Notes: generated by a model not told the origin, from the sequence alone. A DNA stretch of 64,000 bases from Microvirga arabica (GCF_016811235.1 NZ_JAFBID010000005.1:98490-162489), one strand, 5' to 3'; numbered from the stretch's first letter, positions 18,701-27,185 are shown. Numbers and translations are program-made.

Positions 18701-19144
18701 GGCAATGAGCTTCGCGATCCGGCGCGCCTGGTCAGATGCCAACGCGTTCATCGGATAGATGATGATCGCCTTAATGCCCGGCTCGCCCCTGGCCTTGGCG
18801 CAGCTGTCGAGCACAGGCAGGAGGAAGCACTCCGTCTTGCCCGAACCGGTTCCGGTCGCCACGAGGGTCGACTTCGGGCGCGCACCGGAGAGTCGCTCGA
18901 ACGCGCGCTCCTGATGCCTGTACGGCTTGAACCCTAGCGGTACGTCCGGGAAGAACTCCTCCGCCCTTTCGCTCCGCCTGAACGGCATGTCGAGCGACAG
19001 CCATGGCCCCTTGATCAGAGCCTCCGGTTCGTTGAGGAAGCCTTCGATGATGTTCTCGAAGGCCTTCGTCGACGGCGAAAACGAGGCGCGTAGTTGGTCT
19101 TCAACGCCAGCCCGAACCTGGCGCGCAAGGATGGAGGGAAGCAT
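12785..19144 (-). CDS. Giant helicase with DUF1998 and nuclease-like C terminus (DrmA-DrmB/DruE-like)
   Basis: A 2119-aa protein. Superfamily 2 motifs: GTGSGKT (98-104), DELH (227-230), GTSATLG (262-268) and QRIGRTGRR near 1073. Several CxxC zinc pairs follow (CRSCGG, CTECLV, CTFCGS, CDTCGN, CPDCTH, CPSCGS). DUF1998-like cysteines appear near 1648 as CVCNMDPRKDGCPRC. Near 1770-1830, RADFVLW, then YLDGWQWHHDR, then GHALVWSLSW resembles a Vsr/PD-(D/E)XK-type core. Class 1 DISARM splits these parts into DrmA (helicase) and DrmB (DUF1998); Druantia DruE is also a giant helicase of this kind. ATG 19144 lies two bases after the methylase stop, with AGAAGG upstream; an ATG 45 bases earlier overlaps the methylase. 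Confidence 0.85.
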   Translation of the reverse strand: MLPSILARQVRAGVEDQLRASFSPSTKAFENIIEGFLNEPEALIKGPWLSLDMPFRRSERAEEFFPDVPLGFKPYRHQERAFERLSGARPKSTLVATGTGSGKTECFLLPVLDSCAKARGEPGIKAIIIYPMNALASDQARRIAKLIAKNPKLKGLRAGIYADQRPEHPSSVMTDTGIIDSREALVKNPPDILLTNYKMLDYMLVRPDEREIWEKNRPDTLRHLIVDELHTFDGAQGTDLASLIRRLKARLNMRHGDLCCVGTSATLGGPEAIEDLVAYAREIFDEPFDASSVVLEDRQSVNEYLEDIQITALDVPAEDQSTALVRKTDDLSPEELVRVAFAFWFKAQPPKDISTMEWRVTLGQMLDGHVFFQTLLKVLKGRPKAYGDIKEEFRRNKLYRGLNDDHLEALLDTLTALVAHARRIYPDVVNDAGQPIPMPFFNVRHQLWLRELRRMVANVDQTPRLQHHDDLGMDEQRRALPVIHCRSCGGAGWATVTPNDERRPLSAELQEVYSAYFGYSDRLRFVFREPPVPRIKRKVVGQTRTAWLCTECLVPNYGESCPEGGCESCRAAPDKLIEAYVHKPGRLTDEKFRVDHDCTFCGSPNGLGILGAQSVTLVTGMVATMFGSDHNDDPKLLTFSDSVQDAAHRAGVLQARNASNVFRAGLSRFVCEAVDPDMGVVEAEAPKAMQKALGEETPDSEFVATYLPADMEWRKDYKDLLATDELPIESKLPEYLQQRLAWESFAELTFRSRLGATIERTGLAAPHPDLSLIEPICEEIAARMQDQLGMASDVISQDGLLRFLVGLLDHMRARGAVATDITKLYVAREANWYAVVKAHPNGRSLPQYAPAAPKPTFPSNRILRGFEPLTTDSVGGWYVPWFLKWFEHKLVLTGELYRDFYELVFKVLENRRIVERLPIGTGKDLAAICAWGLRPETVRVYAKTATVRCDTCGNQHHVPQSYTNVWTGMRCTRVGCDGAMELDGDARRNGYRTRILTKGRIKRVIAAEHTSLLDREKRQQVEQRFMTQDRKAWYPNLLAATPTLEMGINIGDLSTLVLCSVPPEQANYVQRIGRTGRRDGNSLNVTVATARPHDMWYWTDPEEMISGKVRTPGVHLKAVAILKRQFAAYTLDRWVAEKGAGVKGYGKVRDALNAIATNNQNAFPLFWFAFVEANATRLFEEFCALFPRLREDTEALETLHAFAHGGDNEGLAHAVANEFADVANEIAAIQQRIEAATAMVKKLKAQEPPPLDLNERLTALDREKRALGPIKREINNGDIVGFLTDRGILPNCLFPEQGVTLKSILYRSDASTDDEKAPTITEYTRPAAAALGEFAPSALFYADSRKLKIDQVDLSASPIEHWRVCPDCTHMALAPAETTSDGCPSCGSMMWADMGSRRPMIRLKQVFAVGSDRNTRIGDDGDERETRYFDRDYLPAFDRSQIGDAYAVEDGVLPFAFEHLRRCTFREVNFGETGDTPSGQKVAGERRLGHGFSLCRSCGRVQDPEEIRRLRRDGSKKGLHQPRCQEVNSESDDTYVSVVYLYREFTSEAIRFLLPLASSNDQDHNKVKSLRAAMDLGLRLHFKGKVDHLRTSLVEAADGPLTRRYLYLYDTVPGGTGYLKQLATRPDEMRDVFALALAHMRDCVCNMDPRKDGCPRCIRSHASTFGRGEVSRDTASRIIAEILTDWDKLRSVDNVDGVKLNKALESELEAMFLRRFKHDVIDNGGKFISTVVNGQPGYFVKLSEGEWRLEPQVDLDKRLPSLGIPRTRADFVLWPAVPTPDSKPMAIYLDGWQWHHDRVPKDLTIRQELLRSGHALVWSLSWSDVEAASSEAKKHLWDPVPPLPEERLKLLTDGAQVLTDLKAVLEAAPFDQFLRFVRCPDLAVWKNRARAISTGVFLAGMQAGKDPKAVLASTEVFTGDPGRATLEAIPKTPLYGQRLDKGIGCFTVVVEQPWKPPAWPEAHALTTVVGFEHRLEASPEAKKAWNGALRLLNLLQFGGPLYVGCTEEMGLSPAPRPLSGKVDANSEAWTDVERLVLSDLLSLVQNLRQQVPPVAPPEVLYEVADEEGNALGTLELAWPDKKRGIVLDANLAGLFPGWTIIVYAGQENIFDDDPVGEPA

Positions 19145-19146
19145 GG

Positions 19147-22100
19147 TCAGGCCGCCTTCTTCTGGTTTTGGGCTTCGAAGAAGGCCCACGCGGTACGGTA
19201 GTCCGCCTCGCGGTCGCAGGTGATAAACGGTGCCTCATAGCTCCGACGCACCTTGGTCGGCCCCTCGGGCAGGAACTCGACATCGAGTTCGCAGTCCAGC
19301 CGTTCGCCTTCTTCCAGCTTGGAGTAAGTGTCCTCCCACTCGCGTGCCGAGGGCTTCTTCCCGTCAGGTTTGCGCCACCCGATCCCTGTCAAAGTTTTCG
19401 AGCAGGTCCAAACAATACGGCCGTTTGTGTCGTACCACGTACCTCGCTCATTCTCTTCAAGAACCGGAAATTGGGTCCGATACATTTCAACAAGCTGATC
19501 AAGAGAAAGGCCAAGGGCTTGAGCGACGAGCACGTCAATTTCAATCAAGGCCCACCGACGCGCATAATCCGAACGTAGCGCCACCTCGCGAACCCAGGTC
19601 AGCATATGCTGACCCGTATGTTCCGCCTCCACTTTGAGTCGGACGTCGTCTGACGACCAAGAAAGAGGCCTTAGGTTATTGGCATGGGTGTCCCATAGAC
19701 CAGCATAGCCCTTGGTAAGGCACGAAAGTCGGAGCGCACGATGTTTTGCAGTGTCTGAGACATGCGCCCAAGGGAAGAAGCGCAGGCTCGACTCCCCGAA
19801 ATGCGTTCGACCTGTCGCTTTAACTAGAAAGTCAAACGGCAGAGACAGCCACAGAGGCAGCGCAGCAACAAGTTTGCTCTCGTCGCTGAACGCCAAACTT
19901 TCGACCGTATGAACGTGACCGAATCCCGGAGGCACAAGGGCTCCGATCAAAGTTCTCTCCGATTGTGGACTCAGCATATTCCGAAAAGCAATTCTGTATT
20001 CAGATGTGTGGCGCCTTTCGTCATCCCATGGGAGCGGAGGAATGAATTGCTCAAATACTTCCGGTGCTGCGACGCGGGTATAGTACGTACGGGGGATGTA
20101 CTGTTCCCCAATTAGGTCTAGATCAATTTCGGCCTCACGTCGTCCGGATTGATCAGGACATCTGAAGAAGGCGTTACCAATGTAGACCAATGATCCCGTA
20201 AGGATCATTTCATCAGAACTGCTTGGAAATCTCACGCTACTCTTGATAAGACCATGGCGCTTGATGGCGGCGCTCTCGTGCAACAGCGGCTTCATCTGGA
20301 ATGCCGCAACTCCGTCCGTAAATGACATTCGGTCTGCTGCGAACGACCGGAAGACGGCAAGCGTTTCTGTCGAGTACGGGAAAAGGAAACGTGTCGTATC
20401 CGCTGGCGTGTTTTCGTCTTCAATGATCGATGCGAAAGTCTGAAGGACATCAGCATCAATACGAACGATACGCTTACGATGACCACGCGTGTCCCAACCA
20501 CCCTCCGGTCGCTTCAGCCCAGGAACGGGTCCGATACCATCATGCTCGTAGCTATCATCAATCATGTTCGGGAGGAGAAGCATTGAAGCATGCTCAAATC
20601 CAATCTCATGTTCCCGACCAGAATACACGTTGAGACTAAACCGCTTACCGTCCTTTACCTCAGCGAACATCTTCCGGGTAATTGCATTTCGGAAATGGTA
20701 ATGACGCTTCACACGTCGATACCATGTGCGCCTGAAAGCACCTCCTTCTGGATCAGATAGATGGCTATCCTGATGGATAAGGGCGGAAAACCCCTGCTTA
20801 GCAGTAATGCGGAAAGCCAGATCAATGAAGCACTTGTAGAGGTTGATCTGCCCACCAGCCAAGAACGGGTAGCATGTTGGCGAAGATAGAAAGGCTTGCA
20901 GCCCTCCAATCCCGACATAATCTTCTAGGTATGAAGCCTTCAGCCCCGGATGCGCATCAAGTAGCTGCGGCTTAGCCTGTTCAACCTCAGCTGCAGACAC
21001 GTCTCTGATGCCAAATGCTGGCTCGTACTCGCTGAGGATGTGAGCATCAACCCAAGCCGGCTTGAGCCATGGCGGATTGCCGATCACGAGGTCGAAACCA
21101 CCTCTCTCCCGCATGACGTCTGCGAACTCTAGCTCGAAATGCATGAAGCGGTGCTGACGTGCTACCTCCATTGCCGTTGGTAACCACGGCGACGCCTCGA
21201 TCAGCTTGCCGACATCGACATCCCCGAAAAGGTCGTTCCGGCGCAGTTCGACTATCCGTTCCTCTGTCCTGAACAGCGAACCGGATCCCTTCTCCCCCGG
21301 CAGGGTTACGGTCTCGAACAGCCGTCCTTGAGGCGCCCCCGTAGCGAACACGCCCGTGACGACTTTCTGGTTATCAATGCCTTGGGTCAGGATCAGATCG
21401 AGATCCTGGAAGAACTTGGTCCGTGACGGCAGCCGGTTAGCCTCCTCGATAGGCCAGAACCACAGCGCGCACCAAGCATCCATGGCGCTGCGCAGGCGCC
21501 GCCACGAGACGGCATTCTTCACGCCCTCCCCCTGGAAGCTCATGAGGCGGCGGATCTTTTCCTGGAAATCAACGTGCCGCTCGTCGGGACGGGGCTCGGC
21601 CGGCCAGATCGAGATGTCATCGTTCACCTCCTTGCGAACCTCCTGCAGGCGATCCGCGACATCTTCGAAGAGGGCATCGACAACGCTGGACAGGCGCTGA
21701 ACCGTTGCGATCTCGTCCTTATCCAGGGGACGCATGAACTCGCGCCGCCATTCCGCAAAGGTGGACCAGGCGTCAGGCGCGAGGGGGCGGACTACCTTCT
21801 GGTCATAGGTACTCATGCCAGGGTCGGGCAGCAGGAAATGCCAGACCTCGTCCTTCTTGCGCGCTTCGCCGGACCAGCCGATCTCGCGCGGCTTGCGCTT
21901 GTGCCAGCGATCCTCCTCGCGGCGGGCATTGAGAGAGGAGACCGGGAAAACCGCCCGCCGGGCTCCGACCAGCGAATTGCCGGCGTGCACCTGGTCCTCA
22001 AACCAGGGAGCGAACCCGCCCTCGTGGAGGCAGTCGAGCCACAACGACACCTGCCCAAGCTCGACGGCGACCGGATTGAGGTCGACGCCGAAGACGTTCC

Positions 22101-23970
22101 GGTCGGCCAGATAGGCGCGCACTTTCTGACGCTCCAGGGCATAGCGCTCGTGCGGAATACGACGCTTGAGTTCAGCCTGCTTCAGTTCGAGATACTTGTC
22201 GGCGAGTTGGTTGACGACCTCGACCAGGAACGCCGCTGACCCCATGGCAGGTTCGACAATGCGCAGCTTCAGGATGTCGTCCGCCTTCTTGCCAGCGAGG
22301 AGTTCCTTCAGCGCGTACTTCACCATCACACGGGCCAAGGGCTCAGGCGTGTAGAAGGAGGCCGAGTTCTCGCGGTTACGCCCGGCGAGGCGGTAGATGA
22401 AGCTGCCCTTCGGGTAGACCTTCGCGCTGTTGCCCTCATAGACAATCTCGCCTTCGAGGGGCTTGTCACTCCGCTTGAAGTTGCTGGCAAGGCGCTGCGG
22501 CGCAAAGTACGCCGCCTCCAACGGGCCCGGTGCGGGCTTTCCGGCAGGCTTGAGCTCGATCAGGTCCTCGGTCGCGAAGAAGCCAGAGAAGGACAGCAAC
22601 GACTCATAAACGGCGCCGAGCTGCGAGATACCGAGCTGCGCATACGAGATACGCCCCCGGCCCCGGGTGCGGTCGCCCTTGGACAGCGACAGGAGCTCGA
22701 TGATCCTCTGCATCGTCTCGTTGCGGAAGCGCAAGCCGCGCAGATAAGTGCCGATGGCGTCAGGGGAGAACAGCCGGGCGCGGACGGAATGGAACGTGAA
22801 TTCCTCCCCCATGTCGTTTTCGGCCTTGCCGGCAGCGGGCGTACCCTCGAAGACGACGTTGAACAGCGTGTCGAGCGTGTCCGAGATGTAGTGCCCGTTC
22901 CTATCCTCGTCCGTCTCCAACGGCACGAGTTCGAGCTCGCGCAGGCTCTCTAGGCTGTAGCCCATGCGGTAGGCCTTCGCCTTCATGGGAGCGAAGCCGA
23001 GCTCCGGCCTAGCCTCGATGAAGAACAGGAACAGCAGACGGTACATGTACCGCAGGCATTCGGTTGTGAGCTGCTCCGCATCGAGAGCGTTTTCACCTGT
23101 GAAAACCCCCTCCTTATTGGCCCGGCGCTTGGCGACGATCAGATCGGCCGCCTCGTTGCCCAAGCGTTCGATGGCTTCCCGCAGGGCGTATTTGAGGTCC
23201 TGCGAAACCCCGAAGGCGTGGCGATGGCTCTCCTCGTCGATGCGGTCGATCAGGGAGGTTCCGGTTCCGGGGGCTAGAGATTCGGCATGCAGCATGGCCG
23301 CCGTGACCCCAACGGTCGTGCTGTCGCCGCGTCCGAAGATCTCCGAAAAGCGGAAACGCAGGAGGCGGCTGTCGGACCACTTGTTACGGTCGATCAGGAC
23401 CGCCTGGGACATGCTCAGGAACACGACGAAGCGCGGAGGCGCCTCAAGTGCGAAGATACCCTTGGCGAGGGCCGCCTCCGCGTTGTCCTTGCGGCGGCTC
23501 TCGACCTCCGCGGCGGACGCCATCCCCTCGAACTGCTCGCACCGGAACCGGATCTGCAGCGGGTCGACCTCGAAGTCGGCTCCGTGCGGGGACGGCACCT
23601 CGACCACCCATACGGCATCACGGCCGTCGTGGAACGAGCGGCGCGCCAGGACGGGGATGAGCTTGCCTTCCGCGTCGGGCACAAGCTCCGAGTTCCTCTC
23701 GAAGCCCAGGGCGGCCAACATCTCATGGGCGAATTCCCGCCCGATCAGGAGACGCTTGCGGTCGTCGCGCTCCTCGACGTAGGCGGTCGACAGGCGCCGC
23801 CACAGGCCGCCGACCTTGTCCATGAGCTTGTTCGGCGGGATCCCTCCGGCCTTCTCGGCATCCTTCCACGTGCGGAAGGTCTCCTCGATGTCGCCCTCGA
23901 AGATCGTCGAGAGATAGTGCTCAGAGTAGAATTCGTTCTCGTTCGAGATACCGGCAAGTTCAATCGGCAT
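19147..23970 (-). CDS. Large N6-adenine DNA methyltransferase (DrmMI-like)
   Basis: A 1607-aa protein. Motif I is EPAMGSAAF (573-581), NVFGVDLNPVAVELGQ follows, and motif IV NPPW is at 965-968, the hallmark of N6-adenine methylases of the Eco57I/PglX type. The first 400 residues resemble no named nuclease I can confirm, although VWVVEVPSP near 121-129 is strand-like. The C-terminal part after about residue 980 should hold target recognition; its DNA (about 19.4-21.0 kb) is visibly richer in A and T than the rest of the gene. It starts three bases after the SNF2 gene stop and ends two bases before the giant helicase. In DISARM class 1, DrmMI modifies host DNA so the helicases can ignore it. 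Confidence 0.87.
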   Translation of the reverse strand: MPIELAGISNENEFYSEHYLSTIFEGDIEETFRTWKDAEKAGGIPPNKLMDKVGGLWRRLSTAYVEERDDRKRLLIGREFAHEMLAALGFERNSELVPDAEGKLIPVLARRSFHDGRDAVWVVEVPSPHGADFEVDPLQIRFRCEQFEGMASAAEVESRRKDNAEAALAKGIFALEAPPRFVVFLSMSQAVLIDRNKWSDSRLLRFRFSEIFGRGDSTTVGVTAAMLHAESLAPGTGTSLIDRIDEESHRHAFGVSQDLKYALREAIERLGNEAADLIVAKRRANKEGVFTGENALDAEQLTTECLRYMYRLLFLFFIEARPELGFAPMKAKAYRMGYSLESLRELELVPLETDEDRNGHYISDTLDTLFNVVFEGTPAAGKAENDMGEEFTFHSVRARLFSPDAIGTYLRGLRFRNETMQRIIELLSLSKGDRTRGRGRISYAQLGISQLGAVYESLLSFSGFFATEDLIELKPAGKPAPGPLEAAYFAPQRLASNFKRSDKPLEGEIVYEGNSAKVYPKGSFIYRLAGRNRENSASFYTPEPLARVMVKYALKELLAGKKADDILKLRIVEPAMGSAAFLVEVVNQLADKYLELKQAELKRRIPHERYALERQKVRAYLADRNVFGVDLNPVAVELGQVSLWLDCLHEGGFAPWFEDQVHAGNSLVGARRAVFPVSSLNARREEDRWHKRKPREIGWSGEARKKDEVWHFLLPDPGMSTYDQKVVRPLAPDAWSTFAEWRREFMRPLDKDEIATVQRLSSVVDALFEDVADRLQEVRKEVNDDISIWPAEPRPDERHVDFQEKIRRLMSFQGEGVKNAVSWRRLRSAMDAWCALWFWPIEEANRLPSRTKFFQDLDLILTQGIDNQKVVTGVFATGAPQGRLFETVTLPGEKGSGSLFRTEERIVELRRNDLFGDVDVGKLIEASPWLPTAMEVARQHRFMHFELEFADVMRERGGFDLVIGNPPWLKPAWVDAHILSEYEPAFGIRDVSAAEVEQAKPQLLDAHPGLKASYLEDYVGIGGLQAFLSSPTCYPFLAGGQINLYKCFIDLAFRITAKQGFSALIHQDSHLSDPEGGAFRRTWYRRVKRHYHFRNAITRKMFAEVKDGKRFSLNVYSGREHEIGFEHASMLLLPNMIDDSYEHDGIGPVPGLKRPEGGWDTRGHRKRIVRIDADVLQTFASIIEDENTPADTTRFLFPYSTETLAVFRSFAADRMSFTDGVAAFQMKPLLHESAAIKRHGLIKSSVRFPSSSDEMILTGSLVYIGNAFFRCPDQSGRREAEIDLDLIGEQYIPRTYYTRVAAPEVFEQFIPPLPWDDERRHTSEYRIAFRNMLSPQSERTLIGALVPPGFGHVHTVESLAFSDESKLVAALPLWLSLPFDFLVKATGRTHFGESSLRFFPWAHVSDTAKHRALRLSCLTKGYAGLWDTHANNLRPLSWSSDDVRLKVEAEHTGQHMLTWVREVALRSDYARRWALIEIDVLVAQALGLSLDQLVEMYRTQFPVLEENERGTWYDTNGRIVWTCSKTLTGIGWRKPDGKKPSAREWEDTYSKLEEGERLDCELDVEFLPEGPTKVRRSYEAPFITCDREADYRTAWAFFEAQNQKKAA

Positions 23971-23973
23971 GGT

Positions 23974-26907
23974 TCACCCCCGGAACACAGCTACAAGGCG
24001 GACGTAGGGATTGGGATCATTCGGCGTGTCGCGTGTCTTTTTGATCCAGTCCCACCACTCAGCGAAGATCTGCTTCACCTTGTCCTCCTGCCGTGCCTTC
24101 TTGCTGCGCTGGACGGCGTTGTCCTCCATCCCATCGAACAGATCCGCGATCCTCTCTTCGTGACGTTTCCGCAGATCTTCGAGCCGCTCGCCCAGCTCTA
24201 GGAGCTCGCCATCAAGTTCGTTCTGGAAGCGCTTCCGTGCTTCATGCACATAGGTCTGCGCGTGGTTGACCGCCTCCACGACGAGCTTCTGCACATCGTC
24301 GGTCCGGGTCGCACCGGTGTTGGGGATTTCGTGGCGGCCCAAGACCGTCCGGGCCAGGAACTCGCGCACCGTCTCGACCTTGGTGAACTCGCCGCCGGTG
24401 AACAGCACGACCGGCCACTCGTCGACCAGGGGCTGTCCTTTGAGGTTTGGGACGATCCCGTTGAACACGAACGCCGTCTGGTTCGGCTCCAGGATGTTGA
24501 CCAGCCGGGCCACCGGAGCGTTCTGACGTCCGAACACGCCCGCGATCTTGTCGGCGAGCCAATCGACGGCCGGATGGACGTCCCACAGGTACTGGAATTC
24601 CGGCCAGCCGCCACCGGCGCCCTGGCGCGAGGCGATGATGCGGTCGTTCATGAGCGAGCGGTTGTCGGTGAGCTTGACCTGGCCGTCCTGAGGCTCGGCC
24701 TCGGGCGGCATGAAGCGGGCGTCGACGGCGCGGACGGCCCGTCCGCCGAAATCCGAACGCTCCCGGAAATCATCCGGGATGGCGAGCGTGATCACGCGGT
24801 CGACCTTGTCGACCTTGAACTTTAGGTCGTGCTTCCAGACCTGCACCCGTTCGAGGGCAGCCTGGGTAAAGTCGAACGTCGTCTCGAACACGGACGGACG
24901 TCCCGCCTCCCGTTCGTCCGGGACGGCCGGCGCCTCCGGCTGGGCCTGCTCGAAGAACGCCTCAAGAGCGGCGTAGGCGTCGTCGTCCGCATTGTCCGAG
25001 CCATCGGCCCTCGCGTCCATCTCAGCTTCGAACTGCTCCGCGGACAGGCCCTGCTCGATGGCGTCCGCGACGACGTCCTCCTGCTCCTGCTCGTCGTTGG
25101 TGCCGAGGAACGCGGACGGATCACGGATGCTTTCCTGCGCCGCCTCGTCCTTTTCGATCAGACGGTCGAGGACACGCAGGTCGCCCCGGATCTTTGGCTG
25201 GGCCGGCTCGGCCACGAGATACCAGATGTGGGGCTGGCGCTCCTGCCCGTAGCGGTCGATGCGGCCGTTGCGCTGCTGGAACGTGAGCAGGGCCCACGGG
25301 ATGTCGAAGTGGACGAGCTTGTGCGACAGGTAGTGGAGGTTCAGGCCCTCGGACGCCATGTCGGACGCAAGCAGGATGCGGATGGGCGAGCGCTCCAGGC
25401 CGAAGTCGCGGACGATCTCCTGGGCCTTCCGGTCGGCGTCGCCTCCGGACGCGTGCAGGGTCTTCACCTGCTCCTCGTTCAGCCCGAGATCCTCGCGCAG
25501 GCGCTCGGCGAGCCATTCCAGGGTTGCGATGCGCTCGGAGAAGACCACGATGCGGTCATTCTTCTTCTTGGGCGACCACTTGATGTCCGCAAGCAGCTTG
25601 CGCAGGCGCTGGTACTTGGCGAAGCCGTCGGCATCGATGGCCCTGACCGCGTCGCGCAGTTTTCCGAGGGCTGCCGCGTCCGATTCTGCCTCCGGGCTGC
25701 CGTCCTTGAGGAGCGCCTTGATCCGCTTCTCCAACGTCTCGGCGCAGGCCGCCGGGCTGGAAAACAGTGCCTTCTCCAGCAGCGTCTTGAAGAGGCGCTG
25801 GCCACGGTTCCGGGCGGCCTTGTCCTGCTGCAGGTCGAGGTTGGCAAGGATCTCGTAGGCGGCCTCCTCTGCGGGGGATGGCCGGAAGCTGATGCGGTCA
25901 GTGACGCGCTTCTGGACCTTGCTCTTGAGGGCGGCCGCGACGGCCGGGGTCGTGCGGAAGCGGCGCAGGAACAGGCCCTTGATGTCATCCGGGCCGTACT
26001 CGTCCGGGTTGGCGATGGAGGTCGGATCAAGCATCCGCATCAGGCTTGCGAAGCTGCGACGGGAGCCGTCATGCGGCGTCGCCGACATAAGGATCAGCGC
26101 GTCGGAACGGGACGCCAGGCGCTCCGCCAGTTGGTTGCGCTGGCTCACGCCGCCGGCGCCCTTGCGCTCCGCGACGTTGTGGGCCTCGTCGATGATGATC
26201 AGATCCCACCACGCCTTCTCCAGCGCGGTCCGGTACTGGAGGTCGTTCTTGAGGGTGTCGACCGAAATGATGGCCTTGTCGAACTGGTCGAAGGGGTTGT
26301 GGTTGAGCGGGATGCGCGCCCGGATCTGGCGGATCTTATCGCTGTCGATGCGTACCAGCGGGACCGAGAACCGGGTCCAGAATTCGTGCTGGAACTGGGA
26401 CAGCATCGCCTTGGTGGCGACGACCAGGACACGCTTGGCCCGGCGGCGCAGGATCAGCTCGGAGGTGAGAAGGCCAGCCTCTAGGGTCTTACCCAGACCG
26501 ACGTCGTCGCCGATCAGGATACGAGCGCGGGGCGCCTTCAGGGCCAAACGGACGGGGTCGAGCTGGAAGTCGAGGTCATCAATGGCAGCCTTGCCGGCGA
26601 CCTGGATCGCCTCGCCCGTGGGGGCGGACTTGCGCAGGGCCGCCTCCAAGTGGAGGAGGGTGTCGGTATAGCCGGACGAGCCATCCGCCACGAGCGTGAC
26701 GTTGGCGGGATCGACTACCTCGATCCCACGCCCCCTTGCCTTCTCGACCGTGTCGACGAAGATCGCGACCTTGTCACGGACCACGCCGGAGAGGCCAACG
26801 GCATGGATCACGTTGCCCGACACCGGGTTGCGGTCGACATGGCCGACAACCCACTCGGCGTCACGGACACGGATGCGGGCACCCGCAACGAGAGAACCAC
26901 GGGACAC
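23974..26907 (-). CDS. SNF2-family helicase (DrmD-like)
   Basis: With the GTG start at 26907 this is a 977-aa SNF2/RapA-type translocase: GDDVGLGKT at 133-141, DEAH at 240-243, MSATPHDG soon after, and the C-terminal motifs ASDMASEGLNLHY and FQQRNGRIDRYGQ. The N-terminal RGSLVAGARIRVRDAEWVV resembles the small barrel-like start of DrmD and RapA relatives. A TTG far upstream at 27033 would add 42 residues of poor quality; GTG 26907 has AAGGGG 8-13 bases upstream and matches the family start better. First gene of the seven-gene operon and adjacent to the methylase, as drmD is to drmMI in class 1 DISARM. Confidence 0.87.
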   Translation of the reverse strand: MSRGSLVAGARIRVRDAEWVVGHVDRNPVSGNVIHAVGLSGVVRDKVAIFVDTVEKARGRGIEVVDPANVTLVADGSSGYTDTLLHLEAALRKSAPTGEAIQVAGKAAIDDLDFQLDPVRLALKAPRARILIGDDVGLGKTLEAGLLTSELILRRRAKRVLVVATKAMLSQFQHEFWTRFSVPLVRIDSDKIRQIRARIPLNHNPFDQFDKAIISVDTLKNDLQYRTALEKAWWDLIIIDEAHNVAERKGAGGVSQRNQLAERLASRSDALILMSATPHDGSRRSFASLMRMLDPTSIANPDEYGPDDIKGLFLRRFRTTPAVAAALKSKVQKRVTDRISFRPSPAEEAAYEILANLDLQQDKAARNRGQRLFKTLLEKALFSSPAACAETLEKRIKALLKDGSPEAESDAAALGKLRDAVRAIDADGFAKYQRLRKLLADIKWSPKKKNDRIVVFSERIATLEWLAERLREDLGLNEEQVKTLHASGGDADRKAQEIVRDFGLERSPIRILLASDMASEGLNLHYLSHKLVHFDIPWALLTFQQRNGRIDRYGQERQPHIWYLVAEPAQPKIRGDLRVLDRLIEKDEAAQESIRDPSAFLGTNDEQEQEDVVADAIEQGLSAEQFEAEMDARADGSDNADDDAYAALEAFFEQAQPEAPAVPDEREAGRPSVFETTFDFTQAALERVQVWKHDLKFKVDKVDRVITLAIPDDFRERSDFGGRAVRAVDARFMPPEAEPQDGQVKLTDNRSLMNDRIIASRQGAGGGWPEFQYLWDVHPAVDWLADKIAGVFGRQNAPVARLVNILEPNQTAFVFNGIVPNLKGQPLVDEWPVVLFTGGEFTKVETVREFLARTVLGRHEIPNTGATRTDDVQKLVVEAVNHAQTYVHEARKRFQNELDGELLELGERLEDLRKRHEERIADLFDGMEDNAVQRSKKARQEDKVKQIFAEWWDWIKKTRDTPNDPNPYVRLVAVFRG

Positions 26908-26912
26908 GAGAC

Positions 26913-26975
26913 CTACCCCTTTACGCCGTTGAAGCGACGCAGCCGCGCGGCTTGAGCAGTCGATTTCATGTCCAT
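26913..26975 (-). CDS. Possible 20-aa leader peptide before the SNF2 gene
   Basis: A short frame, MDMKSTAQAARLRRFNGVKG, starts 6 bases after AGGGG and stops with TAG five bases before the SNF2 GTG start. Its last codons contain the AAGGGG that would serve as the SNF2 ribosome binding site, so translation of the leader could control access to that site. It is basic and has no recognisable motif. It may be chance; only conservation could decide. Confidence 0.35.
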   Translation of the reverse strand: MDMKSTAQAARLRRFNGVKG

Positions 26976-27185
26976 GGTTGCCCCTGACCGTTCTTAAGTT
27001 ACCGAATTCTGCACGATCCCCGGATTCGTTCAATTGATTCAGGCCATTGCCTGACCTGCCGACTTGCGCGAATCCAACTTGGGAATGAGCCTAGAAGTGA
27101 TTCTTTACCTGATCCCCTGGCCGATACGAGCCTGCCGGGGGGCGATGGTTAACAGCGGCCAAAGACCGCAAGCGGGTGCGCAAGA

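Noticed and set aside
24829..26484. 551-aa plus-strand frame opposite the SNF2 gene
   Set aside because: Shadow frame; the SNF2 motifs on the minus strand are clear.
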